A stretch of 64,000 nucleotides of DNA from contig JAPCWB010000001.1 in NCBI GenBank assembly GCA_025938935.1, positions 1,116,001-1,180,000 on the forward strand. Direction: 5' to 3'. Made by a program: the position numbers and the translations under genes. Source of the stretch: Novosphingobium sp. MW5 (lineage in GTDB: Bacteria > Pseudomonadota > Alphaproteobacteria > Sphingomonadales > Sphingomonadaceae). Positions 1 to 9,412 of this stretch are shown here, piece after piece (positions within the stretch are counted from its first letter, which is position 1; each line of letters begins with the position of its first letter). Below the pieces are notes generated by a model. The model worked only from the letters and a program-made list of their open reading frames with translations. It had not been told where the DNA came from and made no database searches.

Positions 1-652
1 GCTTGTCGCCATCTGCGCCGAACCCTGCCGCTGCGGCTCACGGCACAGGAGGAGTAGCGCCGCAACGGCAAGTCCACCCGCGCCGAACAGCACGAAGGCC
101 AGCCGCCACGGCACCAGACCGCCGACCAGCGGCAGACCCGCAAAGGCCCCCGATGCAGCGTGCGAAAGGATAAGACCGGTGACCGCGATGGCCAGTGCCG
201 TTGGCCAGGCTCTGGCCCAGCATGAACACGCTGAGCGGCCTCCCGCGCCGTGCGGGCGGGAACAGGTCGGCAATCAGCGAAATCGCCGCCGGGCTCAGCG
301 CAGCCTCGCCAAGGCCGACGAGCAGCCGCGCGGTGAAGATCTGGCCAAAGCTCTGCGCCAGACCGCTGGCGATGGTGGCCATGCTCCACAACCCGATGCC
401 CAGTATCACAAGGTTGCGGCGCGACTTGCGGTCCGCCAGCAGGCCCATCGGCAGTCCCATGAAGGCATAGAACAGCCCGAAGGCCAGCCCCTGGAGCAGG
501 CCGATCTGTTGATCGCCGATACCCAGATCATGGCGAACGGGATCGACCACGACATTGAGCACCGCCCGGTCGATGACGGAGAACAGCCCGGCAAGGAACA
601 GCAGGGCGACGAAGCCCCATGCCTTGCGCGGGCTTGGCCAGTCGGCCGTCAA
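1..652 (-). CDS. MFS transporter, 3' end beyond window, reading frame disrupted
   Basis: Major facilitator superfamily carrier of the inner membrane. The start at 652 overlaps the kinase stop at 649 by four bases (ATGA). The N-terminal half shows TM1 with an FSVIDR stretch, an MFS motif-A-like loop (GLLADRKSRRN, about residues 71-81) and further hydrophobic helices. Near base 196 the frame changes: the first frame runs on into arginine-rich nonsense, while a neighbouring frame continues with clean hydrophobic helices (LAIAVTGLIL, LAFVLFGAGG) to the window edge. Dropping the base near 196 gives a smooth NGLAIAVTG junction, so one extra base is the simplest explanation. It is the last visible gene of the leftward unit starting at 2440. 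Substrate unknown; uptake of the island substrate or an intermediate is likely from context. Confidence 0.8.
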
Positions 653-1665
653 AGCAGGCCCGCCGCGCGGGCGCGGGTCTTGATGTAATCGCCGAGCCAG
701 TCGAGACCGCGGAACCGGAGCGTGCCGCGCCCGACCGAGCGGGAGCTGTCTGCCATGCCCGAAACCAGCCGGAACGCCTTGGCCATCAGGAACAGCTCCT
801 GGTTTTCGATCTCCGCTGCGGTGAAGGGCCGGACTGAGGCATAACCCGCCTCGAACGCCTCGCCATAGGCGGGCGAGTAGCCGTAGAACAGGTTGCCCCA
901 GGTGTAGTTCTTCACGTCCTGCATCAGGAAGTCTTCACCCAGCGCGTCGAAATCGAGCAGGGTAATGTTGCCATCGTCATCGACATGGACGTTGCTGGGG
1001 TGGAAATCGCGGTGACATACGCCCATCGGCACGCCCTCTGCCGCCAAGGCATCGAGCCGTTCGGCAAGGCGCTCGGCGATGATCGGGTAGTCGCGCAGGT
1101 CGTCTGGACGGTCATAGACGAAGTCGATCAGCGCCGGCATCCACACCGAATATTCCTTGGCCTGCGTGGTCGAGAACTTGTGCCCCGCGCCGATCCATTC
1201 GCTGCCCAGCCGGTGCATGTCGGCAAAATGCGCGCCGATGCGATAGGCGGTGTCCTCGCTCAGCCGCTCGCCGAACTTGCCGCCGGGCGCCCAGTCATAA
1301 AGCGCAATGGCGCGGTCGCCTTCGGGGGCGGCGGCCTTGAACCAAAGGCAGCCGTCTTTCTGGGGAATGGCGACCGAGGCGGGGAAGCCCTTTGAACGGA
1401 GGAAATCGAGGAAGGACAGTTCGTAGCCGACCGAATCGACATCGCGCCAGGTCTTGCGCCAGACGCGCAGGGCAAAGTGCGTGCCGGCACCGTCCTTGAC
1501 GAGGTAGACGTCGTTCATGCCGCGATAGAGCAGGAGGGCAGTGACCGGCCCGGGCAGGTCGTACCGCCGCGCGACTTCGGCGGCGATGAAGGCCGGAGCG
1601 AGCACCGAGTGCGAGATCACGGCGCTGACGGGGGGATTGTCAGGCGAAGAAGGAGCGGAGTTCAT
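649..1665 (-). CDS. APH-fold phosphotransferase / kinase family protein
   Basis: Protein of 338 residues of the aminoglycoside phosphotransferase/homoserine-kinase-II/SrkA-like fold. The catalytic loop HRDFHPSN is at about 218-225 and the metal-binding LLDFD at about 236-240; both are intact, so a functional small-molecule or protein kinase is expected. The start at 1665 lies 26 bases inside the upstream hydrolase gene and has a weak ribosome site, so a slightly later start is possible. It sits between a hydrolase and an MFS carrier and is probably translationally coupled to both. The family phosphorylates hydroxyl groups of antibiotics, choline, homoserine or similar; which one applies here cannot be read from sequence. 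A role in trapping or activating an imported compound is inference. Confidence 0.8.
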   Translation of the reverse strand: MNSAPSSPDNPPVSAVISHSVLAPAFIAAEVARRYDLPGPVTALLLYRGMNDVYLVKDGAGTHFALRVWRKTWRDVDSVGYELSFLDFLRSKGFPASVAIPQKDGCLWFKAAAPEGDRAIALYDWAPGGKFGERLSEDTAYRIGAHFADMHRLGSEWIGAGHKFSTTQAKEYSVWMPALIDFVYDRPDDLRDYPIIAERLAERLDALAAEGVPMGVCHRDFHPSNVHVDDDGNITLLDFDALGEDFLMQDVKNYTWGNLFYGYSPAYGEAFEAGYASVRPFTAAEIENQELFLMAKAFRLVSGMADSSRSVGRGTLRFRGLDWLGDYIKTRARAAGLL

Positions 1666-2440
1666 TGGCTATCCGTTCGGGGGCTACGTCGAAAATGTCG
1701 CGGTCAAGGTCGGGGAGGTCTACTACCCGGCAATTGGGCAGCAACGCCGCCGCCGCGCGCGAATAGCCGGCGATGTCCTCTTCCGGCTGGAGCAGCAGTG
1801 CGGGCTGGCTCACCTCGGGCAGGCGCGCATAGTTATATTCCCAGACGCCTTTGTAGGCCCAGGTGAAATGGTGCAGCACCTTTGCCTTGTCGGCGAAGTT
1901 CCACACCGCCTTGTCGAGCGGCACGCGCTTGTCGCGGTTGACGATAACATAGTTCCACAGGTTGGCCAGCAGGGCCTTGATGACCTCGCCATCCTCGTCA
2001 ATCTTGGGGTAATTCAGCGCATCGGCCAGCTTCTCCGCCCGGCCTTCGGGCGGGTACATCGGGATGCCGGTAAGCGCGATGCGGGTTATCAGATCGGGGC
2101 GCAACAGGGCCAGTTCGATGGTGTGAAGCGTTCCGGTATGGAAGCCATAGCAATCGAGCGGACCGGTCAATCCCAACGCATCAAGCGCTTCGGAAAAAGC
2201 GGCGGCATAGCCGGGTATGCCGGGAGGCGCTGGCGGTGCATCGGACATGCCATAGCCCGGCGTATCGAAGGCGATGACCCGGCGATCGGCGGCGCAGGCT
2301 TTGATCAGCGCTTCGTATTCGAAGGAGGAGGACGGGTTCTGATGCAGCAGGACCAGCACCGGCTTGCCGTTGTCGGCGCCGGCGGTCCGGTAGTGCATCT
2401 GGCCATAGCGGCAGTTGGTATAGGCGCGTTGGATATTCAT
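1640..2440 (-). CDS. Alpha/beta-fold hydrolase-like protein with GxHTG elbow
   Basis: Protein of 266 residues with the alpha/beta-hydrolase layout: oxyanion region LLHQNP near 31, FDTPGYGMSD near 58, then the nucleophile elbow. The elbow reads GFHTG (about 99-103), with histidine where serine, aspartate or cysteine is expected. The C-terminal part has no histidine at the usual base position (DLPDLDRDIFD instead of a GH motif). Start 2440 is chosen for its GGGGAG ribosome site; a longer frame to 2617 would run across the divergent promoter. First gene of a leftward unit with the kinase and MFS carrier. Two relatives in this window (32043-32879, 55224-56057) carry the same substitution. Either a non-classical catalyst (lyase, decarboxylase, cofactor-free oxygenase) or a non-catalytic binding protein. 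Confidence 0.8.
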   Translation of the reverse strand: MNIQRAYTNCRYGQMHYRTAGADNGKPVLVLLHQNPSSSFEYEALIKACAADRRVIAFDTPGYGMSDAPPAPPGIPGYAAAFSEALDALGLTGPLDCYGFHTGTLHTIELALLRPDLITRIALTGIPMYPPEGRAEKLADALNYPKIDEDGEVIKALLANLWNYVIVNRDKRVPLDKAVWNFADKAKVLHHFTWAYKGVWEYNYARLPEVSQPALLLQPEEDIAGYSRAAAALLPNCRVVDLPDLDRDIFDVAPERIANELRSFFA

Positions 2441-2507
2441 CGAGCTCCCCGTCTTGAGGCTGAACATGCAAGCGACTCGCAAGGCGGCGTTGGCTGCCCG
2501 TCCGCCT

Positions 2508-2522
2508 ATCCACCAATCGGAC
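2508..2522. promoter_or_regulatory. Candidate IclR operator (divergent promoter)
   Basis: ATCCACCAATCGGAC matches 11 of 15 positions of the perfect palindrome upstream of the iclR-type gene. It lies almost midway in the 151-base gap, 68 bases from the start at 2440 and 70 from the start at 2592, so one site could control both directions. Confidence 0.5.
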
Positions 2523-2591
2523 AAACGCCGCGCCGGGCAAGGCGCTGCCGGTCTTTCTCTATCCACTCCCGCCATAGGCGTGGAGACAGCT

Positions 2592-3927
2592 ATGGAAAAA
2601 TTGGCGACGGGCACCAAGGCGGGCTTCGCGGTCGGGCAGATTGCCGGGCAGCTGTTCCGCGATGTCCCTTCGCTGCTTCTGCTGTTCTACCTGACCACGG
2701 TCATGGGCATTGCCCCGGCGGTGGCCGGAGCGGCGATCTTCGTTCCCAAGGTCGTTTTCGGCGCACTCTTTGACCTCGCCGTCGGCGTGGGGTCAGACCG
2801 GATTGCTGCGCGCTTTCCTCGCCGCCGCTGGCTGCTGGTCGGTGGGCTGCTGGCACCAGTCGCGATGATCGCGGTCTTCGCCGTGCCACATGGCTCCCAG
2901 TCGTTGCAGGTCGGCTGGGTGTTCCTGACTTTCAGTGTCTACATGGCGACATTCAGCATGTTTTCGGTGCCCTATCTGGCCCAGTTCACCGAGATGTCGT
3001 CGGATCCCGCCGAGCGCACCGAGCTTATGGCCTGGAAACACGGCTTTACCGGCGCTGGCGTGCTGCTCAGCTCTGCCGCCGCCCCTGCTCTCGTTGGCTA
3101 TCTTGGCGGAGACCGCGCGGCCTATCTTTCCACGGCAGCTCTGGTCGGATTGATCTGCCTTGCCTGCCTTGTTGCCGCATGGCGTTTCGCCGCGCGCATT
3201 CCCGATGTTGAGAGCATCGGCAAGCCGCTGGCGCTTAAGGATCTGCCCAAGGCCTTCACGGACCGCAGCTTCATGATCCTGTGCCTTTCCGCCGTGATCA
3301 TGACTGTGGCAGCAGGCATCTCCTATGCCTCCTTCGCCTTCTTCGTCAGATCTCGCGATGAACCGGGCCGATGCTTTCGCGCAGATGGGCATCATGTCGA
3401 CAGTTATGGCCGTGGCCGTCATGGCCGGATCGCCGATCTGGGTCGGCGTAGCGGCACGGATCGGCAAGAAAAACACTTATGTGCTGGCCGCCTGTGGGCA
3501 CGGCCTCGCGACACTGGCCTGGACGCCCATTGCCGCGCTGCCGATCTGGACGGCCTACATTCTCGCCGCGATCATGGCGATGTGCAACGCCGGCTGGGGG
3601 CTGATCGTGCTGTCGCTGCTTTCCGATGCCATTTCCGACGCCCGCGAGCGCTGGGGGGAGAACCGCGCCGGGGTCTATTCGGCGATCTGGTCGATCATCG
3701 AGAAAGCGGGCATCGCGCTCGGCGGCACCCTGATCGTCGGCGCTCTGCTTTCGGCTGGCGGATTTGACGCTGCTGCGGCGAAACAAGGCGTCGCGCAATC
3801 GGCAGAGGCGGTCAGCGGGATCTACCTGTCTTATTCATACCTGCCCGGCGTCGCCAAGCTGGTCGCGGCCCTGCTGATCTGGCGCTTTATCGAGGATTGC
3901 CGCGAAGGAAGCCGCAATGCCGATTGA
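2592..3927 (+). CDS. MFS transporter, GPH-like, reading frame disrupted
   Basis: Twelve-helix carrier resembling the glycoside-pentoside-hexuronide (MFS_2) group. It starts MEKLATGTKAGFAVGQ at 2592, preceded by GGAGAC; the frame further upstream is not coding-like. Helices are clear up to about residue 250 (ISYASFAFFV). Near base 3348 the frame shifts by one, and the protein continues in another frame from DLAMNRADAF to the stop at 3927, including GIMSTVMAVAVMAGSP and KAGIALGGTLIVGALL. The two halves together give about 445 residues, normal for the family, so the break is likely a sequence error or very recent. It overlaps the next gene by 11 bases. Substrate unknown; presumably imports an island substrate. 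Confidence 0.8.
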
Positions 3928-4933
3928 GCCTGCCGGGATCGTCCTTGCAGGATGCGGCAGGATCAGCGCCTCGCATCTGCGCGCGCTTGCCGAACTGCCG
4001 CGCGATTACCGGCTGGTCGCCACAATCGATTCCAGCCTAGCCCGCGCCGAAGCCGCCGCCGCGCCGTTCGGGGCCAAAGCCTTTGCTTCTCTGGACGAAG
4101 CTCTTGCCCAGCCCGGCGTCGACTGCGTCATCCTCTGCACGCCCAATGGCGATCATTTCGATCAGGCCATGGCCTGCCTGAAAGCGGGCAAGCACGTGCT
4201 TGTAGAAAAGCCGCTGGCGGAAACCGGCGCACAGGCGCGCGCGCTGGCGGCGGAGGCGACGCGGCGCGGGCTGGTGCTCGCGGCGGGTCATACCTTCCGC
4301 CACTGTGCCCCGGTGCGCTACCTGCAGGACCACGCGGCCAGCTTCGGACGGCTGCGCGCGGTAGAGGTCAGCGCCTGTGTGTTCTGGGATGGCCCGCAGG
4401 CTCCCCGGTGGGCGGAGCGCCCGCCGGAGGAAGGGCTGATCGTCTCGCTCTTCGCGCCCCATTCGCTCGATTTCATCCAGCTTGCCATGGGCGGCGAGGC
4501 ACCCTTGCGCGTCCACGCCGAAGGTGCGCGCCACCAGTCCGGCTGGCAGGGCGAGGACGAGGCGATAGTCGTGCTCGCCTATCCCGGCCGCCGCATGGCC
4601 AGCCTGCACATCTCGTACAACCAGCTGCCGATCCACGACCGCAAGGTTCTGTTTTTCGAAAAGGGCGTGATGGAGATCGTCCACGGCGAGACTCTGCTGT
4701 GGAACGGCGATCCAGTTGTCGTGCCGCCACCGGGCATGGTTACCGATCCGGGCAGAATGGGCGGGCGAGACCTGGCGCATTACTTCCGTGGCCAGCTTGA
4801 GGAATTCCGCAAGGCCATGCGCGGCGAGGCCCATCGCTGCCCGAGCGGAGGGGAAGCGGCAGTGCAGATCGAACTGCTTGACCGCGTTCGCGCCAGCCTG
4901 CGCACCAATTCGGCGGATGCCATCGACGGCTGA
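3917..4933 (+). CDS. Gfo/Idh/MocA family oxidoreductase
   Basis: Protein of 338 residues. N-terminal Rossmann fold with a GCGRIS nucleotide motif (about 12-17), a TPNGDH loop and the family hallmark EKP (about 97-99), whose lysine acts in hydride transfer in characterised members. A C-terminal alpha/beta domain with KGVMEIVHGE follows. Such enzymes oxidise or reduce sugars, inositols, biliverdin and similar compounds with NAD(P). It overlaps the MFS carrier gene by 11 bases and ends the rightward unit. The substrate is not evident. Biliverdin reductase also belongs to this superfamily, but nothing here specifically supports that activity. Confidence 0.85.
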   Translation: MPIEPAGIVLAGCGRISASHLRALAELPRDYRLVATIDSSLARAEAAAAPFGAKAFASLDEALAQPGVDCVILCTPNGDHFDQAMACLKAGKHVLVEKPLAETGAQARALAAEATRRGLVLAAGHTFRHCAPVRYLQDHAASFGRLRAVEVSACVFWDGPQAPRWAERPPEEGLIVSLFAPHSLDFIQLAMGGEAPLRVHAEGARHQSGWQGEDEAIVVLAYPGRRMASLHISYNQLPIHDRKVLFFEKGVMEIVHGETLLWNGDPVVVPPPGMVTDPGRMGGRDLAHYFRGQLEEFRKAMRGEAHRCPSGGEAAVQIELLDRVRASLRTNSADAIDG

Positions 4934-4986
4934 GCCCGTCTGCGCCGCTCATACCCCAGCGCCATCAATCCCGAACCCAAACGAAA

Positions 4987-5010
4987 ACGGCCGCACTTTC
5001 GTGCGGCCGT
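4987..5010 (-). terminator. Intrinsic terminator after the TonB receptor gene
   Basis: Perfect 10-base inverted repeat (ACGGCCGCAC / GTGCGGCCGT) with a 4-base loop, between convergent genes. Read on the minus strand it is followed by TTTTCGTTT, so it mainly terminates the receptor transcript. On the plus strand there is no T-run. Confidence 0.8.
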
Positions 5011-5037
5011 CTCGTAACGTCAGGGAGGGACCTGTCG

Positions 5038-7563
5038 TCAGAACTTCGCCTTCACAACCACACCAGCGGTGCGCTTGTCGGGCAGGTTGTAGAACACCGC
5101 CGCGTTGGCGCGGACACCGAAGGTGCCATTGATCGGGTCAAACTGGGTCTGGTCGATCAGGCTGGTGATGTTCGTGTTGTTGAACAGGTTGCTGACATAA
5201 CCTTCGATGGTGAACGGCCCCTTGGTCACACCGGCACGCAGGTTCACGACAGTGCGACCGGCTGACTTGGTCGTGTTGGCCTGACCGCTCCAGGTTCCCG
5301 ACTTGTAGGACATGTCGCCGCGGATGAACCAGCTGCCGTTGTCCCAGCCGTCGATGTCATGGCCGACCTGGACGCCGAGCGTTGCCGAATACTTCGACGA
5401 ATAGGGCATTTCCTTGCCCGAATAGTCGTAGATGCCGGTCAGCTGGCTCAGCGAAACGCTCTTGAACTGCTTGATGTCGCTGTCGTTGATCGCACCGGCC
5501 ATGTCGATGGTCAGGTAGTCGTTGGCGCGGAATGCGACTTCGGCTTCGATACCCTTCAGGTTGACCGAACCGGCGTTCTGCACACCGCCAGTCAGGATCG
5601 GCGAACCGCCGGCAACCGGGATCAGCAGCTGGACCGAATTGATCTGGTTACGCCACTCGGCATAGTAGGCCGCAATGGCATAGCGCAGCGCGCCGTCGAG
5701 CGCCTTGCCCTTGATGCCCAGTTCATAGTTGGTGATCTTTTCCGGCAGCACCGCCACCTTCACGCCGGCCGCTGCCGCCGCAACCTGCGTAGCCGCAGCC
5801 TGGGTGATCAGGTTGGAGTTGAACTGCGCCGGGTTCACACCCTTGGCCCAGCTGGCATAGACCATCAGATCCTCGGTCGCCTGGTAGTTGACGATCACGC
5901 GGGGCATGAAGTTCTTGTAGGTAGCGCTGGCGAGCAGTGCACGCGGTGCGTAGGTGCCGACCGGGATCAGGTCTGGGACTGTCACCGTGACGGCGCTTGC
6001 GCCATTGAAGACGTAGAGCTTGTCGGTCTGGTAACGACCTTCCGCACTGATCGAGAGCTGATCGGTGAAGTCGTAGGTAATGCCACCGAAGATGCCATAG
6101 GTCTTGTTCTGGCTCACGCCACCGGGGGCCGACGTCAATGCGGCCGTGAGCGGGGAGGTAGTACCGCGCTGGGCCGACTGGACTGTGGCGTTCAGATAGC
6201 TGAAGCCGCCGACCATGTGCAGGCTGTCCGATTCATAGGACAGGCGCCCTTCGATCGAATTGTCAGCTGTCTTGCGTTCGACGAGGAACGGGAAGTCATA
6301 GAAACCACGCGGCGAGTTGGCCGGGACCGATGCGCCCGAGCCGGCGGCGATCGCGCTGCCGTCGAACCCGTCGAGGTCGATCATCGTGTTCCACTGCTCA
6401 CGGCCCCAGCCGGCCAGGGCCGAGAAAGTGATCTGGTCGGTGATCTCAAGATCGCCGGTCAGGTGATAGTGGTGATAGTTGCGCTTCAGGCCATAACCCT
6501 GAACGCCATCCTGCGGGCGGACGAGGCGGTTTTCCGGAATGGCGAGGAAGGCCGAGGTGATCGCATCGTTCGTAACGTTGGCCGAAACCGGATTGTTCGG
6601 GTGGGCAATCGTGCCGCAGATGTAGGGGTTGGTCACTGCTACCAGCCCCGCCGCGCCCTGAACACCGCGGTTGTCACCCGTGAAGGTGCAGTTTGCGGCG
6701 TTCTTCAGGATGATCGTGCCGGCAGCGTTCTTCACGTCATAGGCTACCAGGCGGCCGTTGGCCGGGGCGCCGTCCTGATCCTTCGAGAACAGGGCGAAAG
6801 CCTTGATCTTCAGGCCAGTGAACGGCTTGAACACGGCCGTGATGCTGGCCGAGGTCGACGACTGGTCACCCAGCGTGCCGCCGCCAGCAGCGGCGTTGAC
6901 CCACGAACCCTTCTTCTTGAAGTAGTCGAACGAGCCGCGGATCATCAGGATGTCTTCGAGGATCGGCCCTTCGATTTCGGCGCGATACTTCTGGTTGTCG
7001 TGCGTGCCGTAGCTGGCCAGGCCCGAACCGTGGAATGCATTGCCAGGCTCGCGGTTCACCACGTTGACGGCACCGGCGAAGGTGTTGCGGCCGAAGTAGG
7101 CGCTCTGCGGACCCTTGAGGATTTCGATGCGCTCGGGCGTGGAAATCGAGGTGAAGGCCGAAGGCGAGGACACCGGCACGCCGTCGATAAACAGCGAAGT
7201 GGTGGTGGCCAGCGTGGTCACCGGCGTGAAGCCGCGCAGTACGACCTGCTGGAAGCCGCGGTCAGCATGGCCCGAGGAGCTGTCGTTGATGTTCAGGCCG
7301 GGCGTGTTGGCCGCAAGGTCCTGCATCGTGGTGACGCCCTTGGCATCCAGCTTTTCCGCAGTGAAGGCCTGGACGGTGACCGGGGTCTGGAGAATGTCTT
7401 CCTCGCGCTTGCGAGCGGTGACGACGATGGCGCCGCTGTCGGCTTCCTCGGCGGTGTCATCGGCAGTCTGGGCGAAGGCCGGCTGCGCTGCGGCAAGGGT
7501 GGTGGCGATGGCGACAAGCGACATCGAGGCGGCAAGGTGACGCTGGAAACGGGCAGTTTTCAT
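5038..7563 (-). CDS. TonB-dependent outer-membrane receptor
   Basis: About 841 residues. Signal peptide (MKTARFQRHLAASMSLVAIA, ending near QPAFAQ), then a TonB-box-like stretch IVVTARKREED, a plug domain (VTVQAFTAEKL ... LKGPQSAYFGRNTFAGAVNVV) and a long beta-barrel ending in the terminal phenylalanine typical of outer-membrane proteins (VVKAKF). Start 7563 is preferred because GGGGGGAATT precedes it; an ATG 12 bases upstream is the alternative. It belongs to the large family that sphingomonads use for uptake of siderophores, aromatics and other bulky organics. It stands alone with its own terminator and an operator-like element 116 bases upstream. In this island it probably brings the substrate across the outer membrane; the substrate is inference only. 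Confidence 0.93.
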   Translation of the reverse strand: MKTARFQRHLAASMSLVAIATTLAAAQPAFAQTADDTAEEADSGAIVVTARKREEDILQTPVTVQAFTAEKLDAKGVTTMQDLAANTPGLNINDSSSGHADRGFQQVVLRGFTPVTTLATTTSLFIDGVPVSSPSAFTSISTPERIEILKGPQSAYFGRNTFAGAVNVVNREPGNAFHGSGLASYGTHDNQKYRAEIEGPILEDILMIRGSFDYFKKKGSWVNAAAGGGTLGDQSSTSASITAVFKPFTGLKIKAFALFSKDQDGAPANGRLVAYDVKNAAGTIILKNAANCTFTGDNRGVQGAAGLVAVTNPYICGTIAHPNNPVSANVTNDAITSAFLAIPENRLVRPQDGVQGYGLKRNYHHYHLTGDLEITDQITFSALAGWGREQWNTMIDLDGFDGSAIAAGSGASVPANSPRGFYDFPFLVERKTADNSIEGRLSYESDSLHMVGGFSYLNATVQSAQRGTTSPLTAALTSAPGGVSQNKTYGIFGGITYDFTDQLSISAEGRYQTDKLYVFNGASAVTVTVPDLIPVGTYAPRALLASATYKNFMPRVIVNYQATEDLMVYASWAKGVNPAQFNSNLITQAAATQVAAAAAGVKVAVLPEKITNYELGIKGKALDGALRYAIAAYYAEWRNQINSVQLLIPVAGGSPILTGGVQNAGSVNLKGIEAEVAFRANDYLTIDMAGAINDSDIKQFKSVSLSQLTGIYDYSGKEMPYSSKYSATLGVQVGHDIDGWDNGSWFIRGDMSYKSGTWSGQANTTKSAGRTVVNLRAGVTKGPFTIEGYVSNLFNNTNITSLIDQTQFDPINGTFGVRANAAVFYNLPDKRTAGVVVKAKF

Positions 7564-7678
7564 AATTCCCCCCATGTGGAATGTGCCGCCCCGCCCGGTT
7601 GGCTTGGGTCCGGCACCTTTAAGGTCGAGGAGAGGCTCTCCTTCCCGCCCGTCAATTTGAACAGAACTACACCTTGTT

Positions 7679-7693
7679 ATTCGCCTGTCGGAT
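7679..7693. promoter_or_regulatory. Candidate IclR operator (TonB receptor / VOC)
   Basis: ATTCGCCTGTCGGAT matches 12 of 15 positions of the perfect site at 19480. The 275-base gap between the receptor start (7563) and the VOC gene start (7839) is otherwise non-coding; I see no other gene, terminator or repeat in it. Confidence 0.5.
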
Positions 7694-7838
7694 TCGTGAC
7701 TTCGCCTGATGCATTTAATTTCAACAGCTTAACTGGAGGCTTGGTCCGGTCCTGTCTTTCGTTCCATCACTTTGTCCGCTGCGCGGATGCCGCTGGCAAG
7801 ATTTGAGTCACGGTTCGAAAGGCGTTTAGGCAAAGGCC

Positions 7839-8783
7839 ATGATCTCGCTAGACAACGGATTCCAGGAAGCGGTGGCGATTGTCGCCAGTGCTTCGGCCAC
7901 CGCCATGCGGCTGCAAGAGTGCCTGCAATACAGCGCAGTTCATCACGCGCCTGTTTCTGAGAAGGCAATGGCGTTGCTTGGCCTGAACGGCCGCAAGGGG
8001 ACGGAAGTGCTCCTGGCCCATCCCGACTCTTCGCGCGGCGCGATTCGCCTGATCGAGGTGGAGGGTGAAGCGTTGCCGCGCGCCCGCGACGGTGCCCAGC
8101 CGTGGGATAGCGGCGGCATATTCGACATTAACATCCGCGCATTGCAGGGCATCGAACCGCTGCATCATGCGTTGTCGCTCAACGGCTTCGCCTCGCCAGC
8201 GCCCATCACGGACTGGGATTTCGGCCCGCTGTCAGTGCGCGAAGTGGTGGAAGCCGATGCCGACGGCGTGGTGATTGCGCTCATGGAACGCGTCGCTCCC
8301 CCGCTACAGGGTTATGAGGGTATCGGCGGACCGGCATCGTGGGTGTTCAACTCCACCCAGATCGTGCCGGATTTCGATGCGGGGCGGCACTTCTATGTCG
8401 ATGTGCTCGGCTGGCAGGTGGTGCAGGAATCGGAGCTCGTCCACCCGGACGGGCGCAATTGCATGGGACTTCCGCTTGGGCTGGCCCCGGGAATCCATGC
8501 TAAGGTCGGCATCTATCATCCGCAGGGCCGGATGGAGGGATCGGTGGAGATCATCGCCTTCGACTTTGCCGGGATCGATTTCTCTCAGGCCGGACCGGGC
8601 CGCGGCTGGGCCTCGCTGCGTTTCCTGGTGAGCGACATGGCCGTCATGCTGCAGCGCGCCCGCGCAGGTGGCTGCGAGGTTTCGCCGGAAGCGCGCTTCG
8701 ACTGGCAGCCGTACGGGGAGTGCCGCGCCGCTTCAATCCGCACGCCATGGGGTGCGCGGCTCGAGTTGCTGGAGCGGGTCTAG
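7839..8783 (+). CDS. VOC (glyoxalase/extradiol-dioxygenase) family protein
   Basis: Protein of 314 residues with the two-module beta-alpha-beta-beta-beta layout of the vicinal oxygen chelate superfamily. The second module is clearest (DFDAGRHFYVDVLGWQVV, about residues 180-197, and the C-terminal IRTPWGARLELLERV). Members are metal-dependent dioxygenases, isomerases, glyoxalases or binding proteins. Candidate metal ligands include the histidine in GRHFYVDV and the glutamate in ARLELLE. A second VOC protein of similar length occurs at 54347-55234. The gene is monocistronic, divergent from the TonB receptor, and its stop overlaps the convergent amidohydrolase stop in a shared CTAG. Specific reaction unknown. 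Confidence 0.75.
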   Translation: MISLDNGFQEAVAIVASASATAMRLQECLQYSAVHHAPVSEKAMALLGLNGRKGTEVLLAHPDSSRGAIRLIEVEGEALPRARDGAQPWDSGGIFDINIRALQGIEPLHHALSLNGFASPAPITDWDFGPLSVREVVEADADGVVIALMERVAPPLQGYEGIGGPASWVFNSTQIVPDFDAGRHFYVDVLGWQVVQESELVHPDGRNCMGLPLGLAPGIHAKVGIYHPQGRMEGSVEIIAFDFAGIDFSQAGPGRGWASLRFLVSDMAVMLQRARAGGCEVSPEARFDWQPYGECRAASIRTPWGARLELLERV

Positions 8784-9412
8784 CCCTTCAGGCCATTCAG
8801 GAAAGCGATCGTCTCGGCCTCGCTGACGACGTCGGCATATTTGGCGTTCATGTCGAACAGGTTGGCTTCATGCGGCGCCGGGTGACGGTCGCCGCAGGCT
8901 TCCTCGACCACGGCGGTGCGGAAGCCGTGCGACATGGCATCGATGCAGGTCGCGCGCACGCAGCCGCTGGTGGTGAGGCCGGTGAGCAGGACGGAATCGA
9001 TCCCCGCCGCAGTCAGCGTCGATGCCAGCGAGGTGCCGAAGAAGGCGCTGGGGTACTGCTTTGAGACGATCAGTTCGTCGTCATGCGGGACGAGGCCCGG
9101 GCCGAACGCGCCCATCGGGTTGCCCTTGATGAAGTTCTTGAGCGGCGCGGCCTTTTCGAAGAAGCGGCCGCCGTCGATGGCGCTGGGGTGATAGACGACG
9201 TTGGTCAGGATCACCGGCACTCCGGCGGCGCGGGCCGCTTCGCGCACTCGCAGGGCGGAGGCGATGGCATCTTCCACCCCGGCATAGAGATCGCACTCGG
9301 GATCGAAATAGCCCCGGCAGAAGTCGATCAGGATCAGCGCCGGGCGCGATCCGAATCCGACGCGGGTGTTATAGGCGCGGGCATAGTTGGCCAGCAGTTC
9401 ATCGTCGCTCAT
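8780..9412 (-). CDS. Isochorismatase-fold amidohydrolase (N-carbamoylsarcosine amidase type)
   Basis: Protein of 210 residues with the cysteine-hydrolase triad of the family: Asp at about 30 (LILIDFCRGY), Lys at about 118 (LIVSKQY) and Cys at about 151 (TTSGCVRAT). The TTSGCVRAT elbow is characteristic of N-carbamoylsarcosine amidase, ureidoacrylate and maleamate amidohydrolases, which release ammonia or carbamate from a linear amide. Start 9412 overlaps the LeuD-type stop by four bases. It is last in the leftward unit hydrolase-LeuC-LeuD-amidase. Pairing with a hydratase suggests it makes an unsaturated dicarboxylate from a half-amide. A second copy is at 60255-60941. Substrate inferred, not shown. 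Confidence 0.85.
   Translation of the reverse strand: MSDDELLANYARAYNTRVGFGSRPALILIDFCRGYFDPECDLYAGVEDAIASALRVREAARAAGVPVILTNVVYHPSAIDGGRFFEKAAPLKNFIKGNPMGAFGPGLVPHDDELIVSKQYPSAFFGTSLASTLTAAGIDSVLLTGLTTSGCVRATCIDAMSHGFRTAVVEEACGDRHPAPHEANLFDMNAKYADVVSEAETIAFLNGLKG

Noticed and set aside
5359-7806. Long open frame on the plus strand opposite the TonB receptor
   Set aside because: The receptor has a signal peptide, plug and barrel motifs and a terminal Phe; the opposite frame is Arg/Gly/Asp-rich with no recognisable domain. It is a by-product of high GC.
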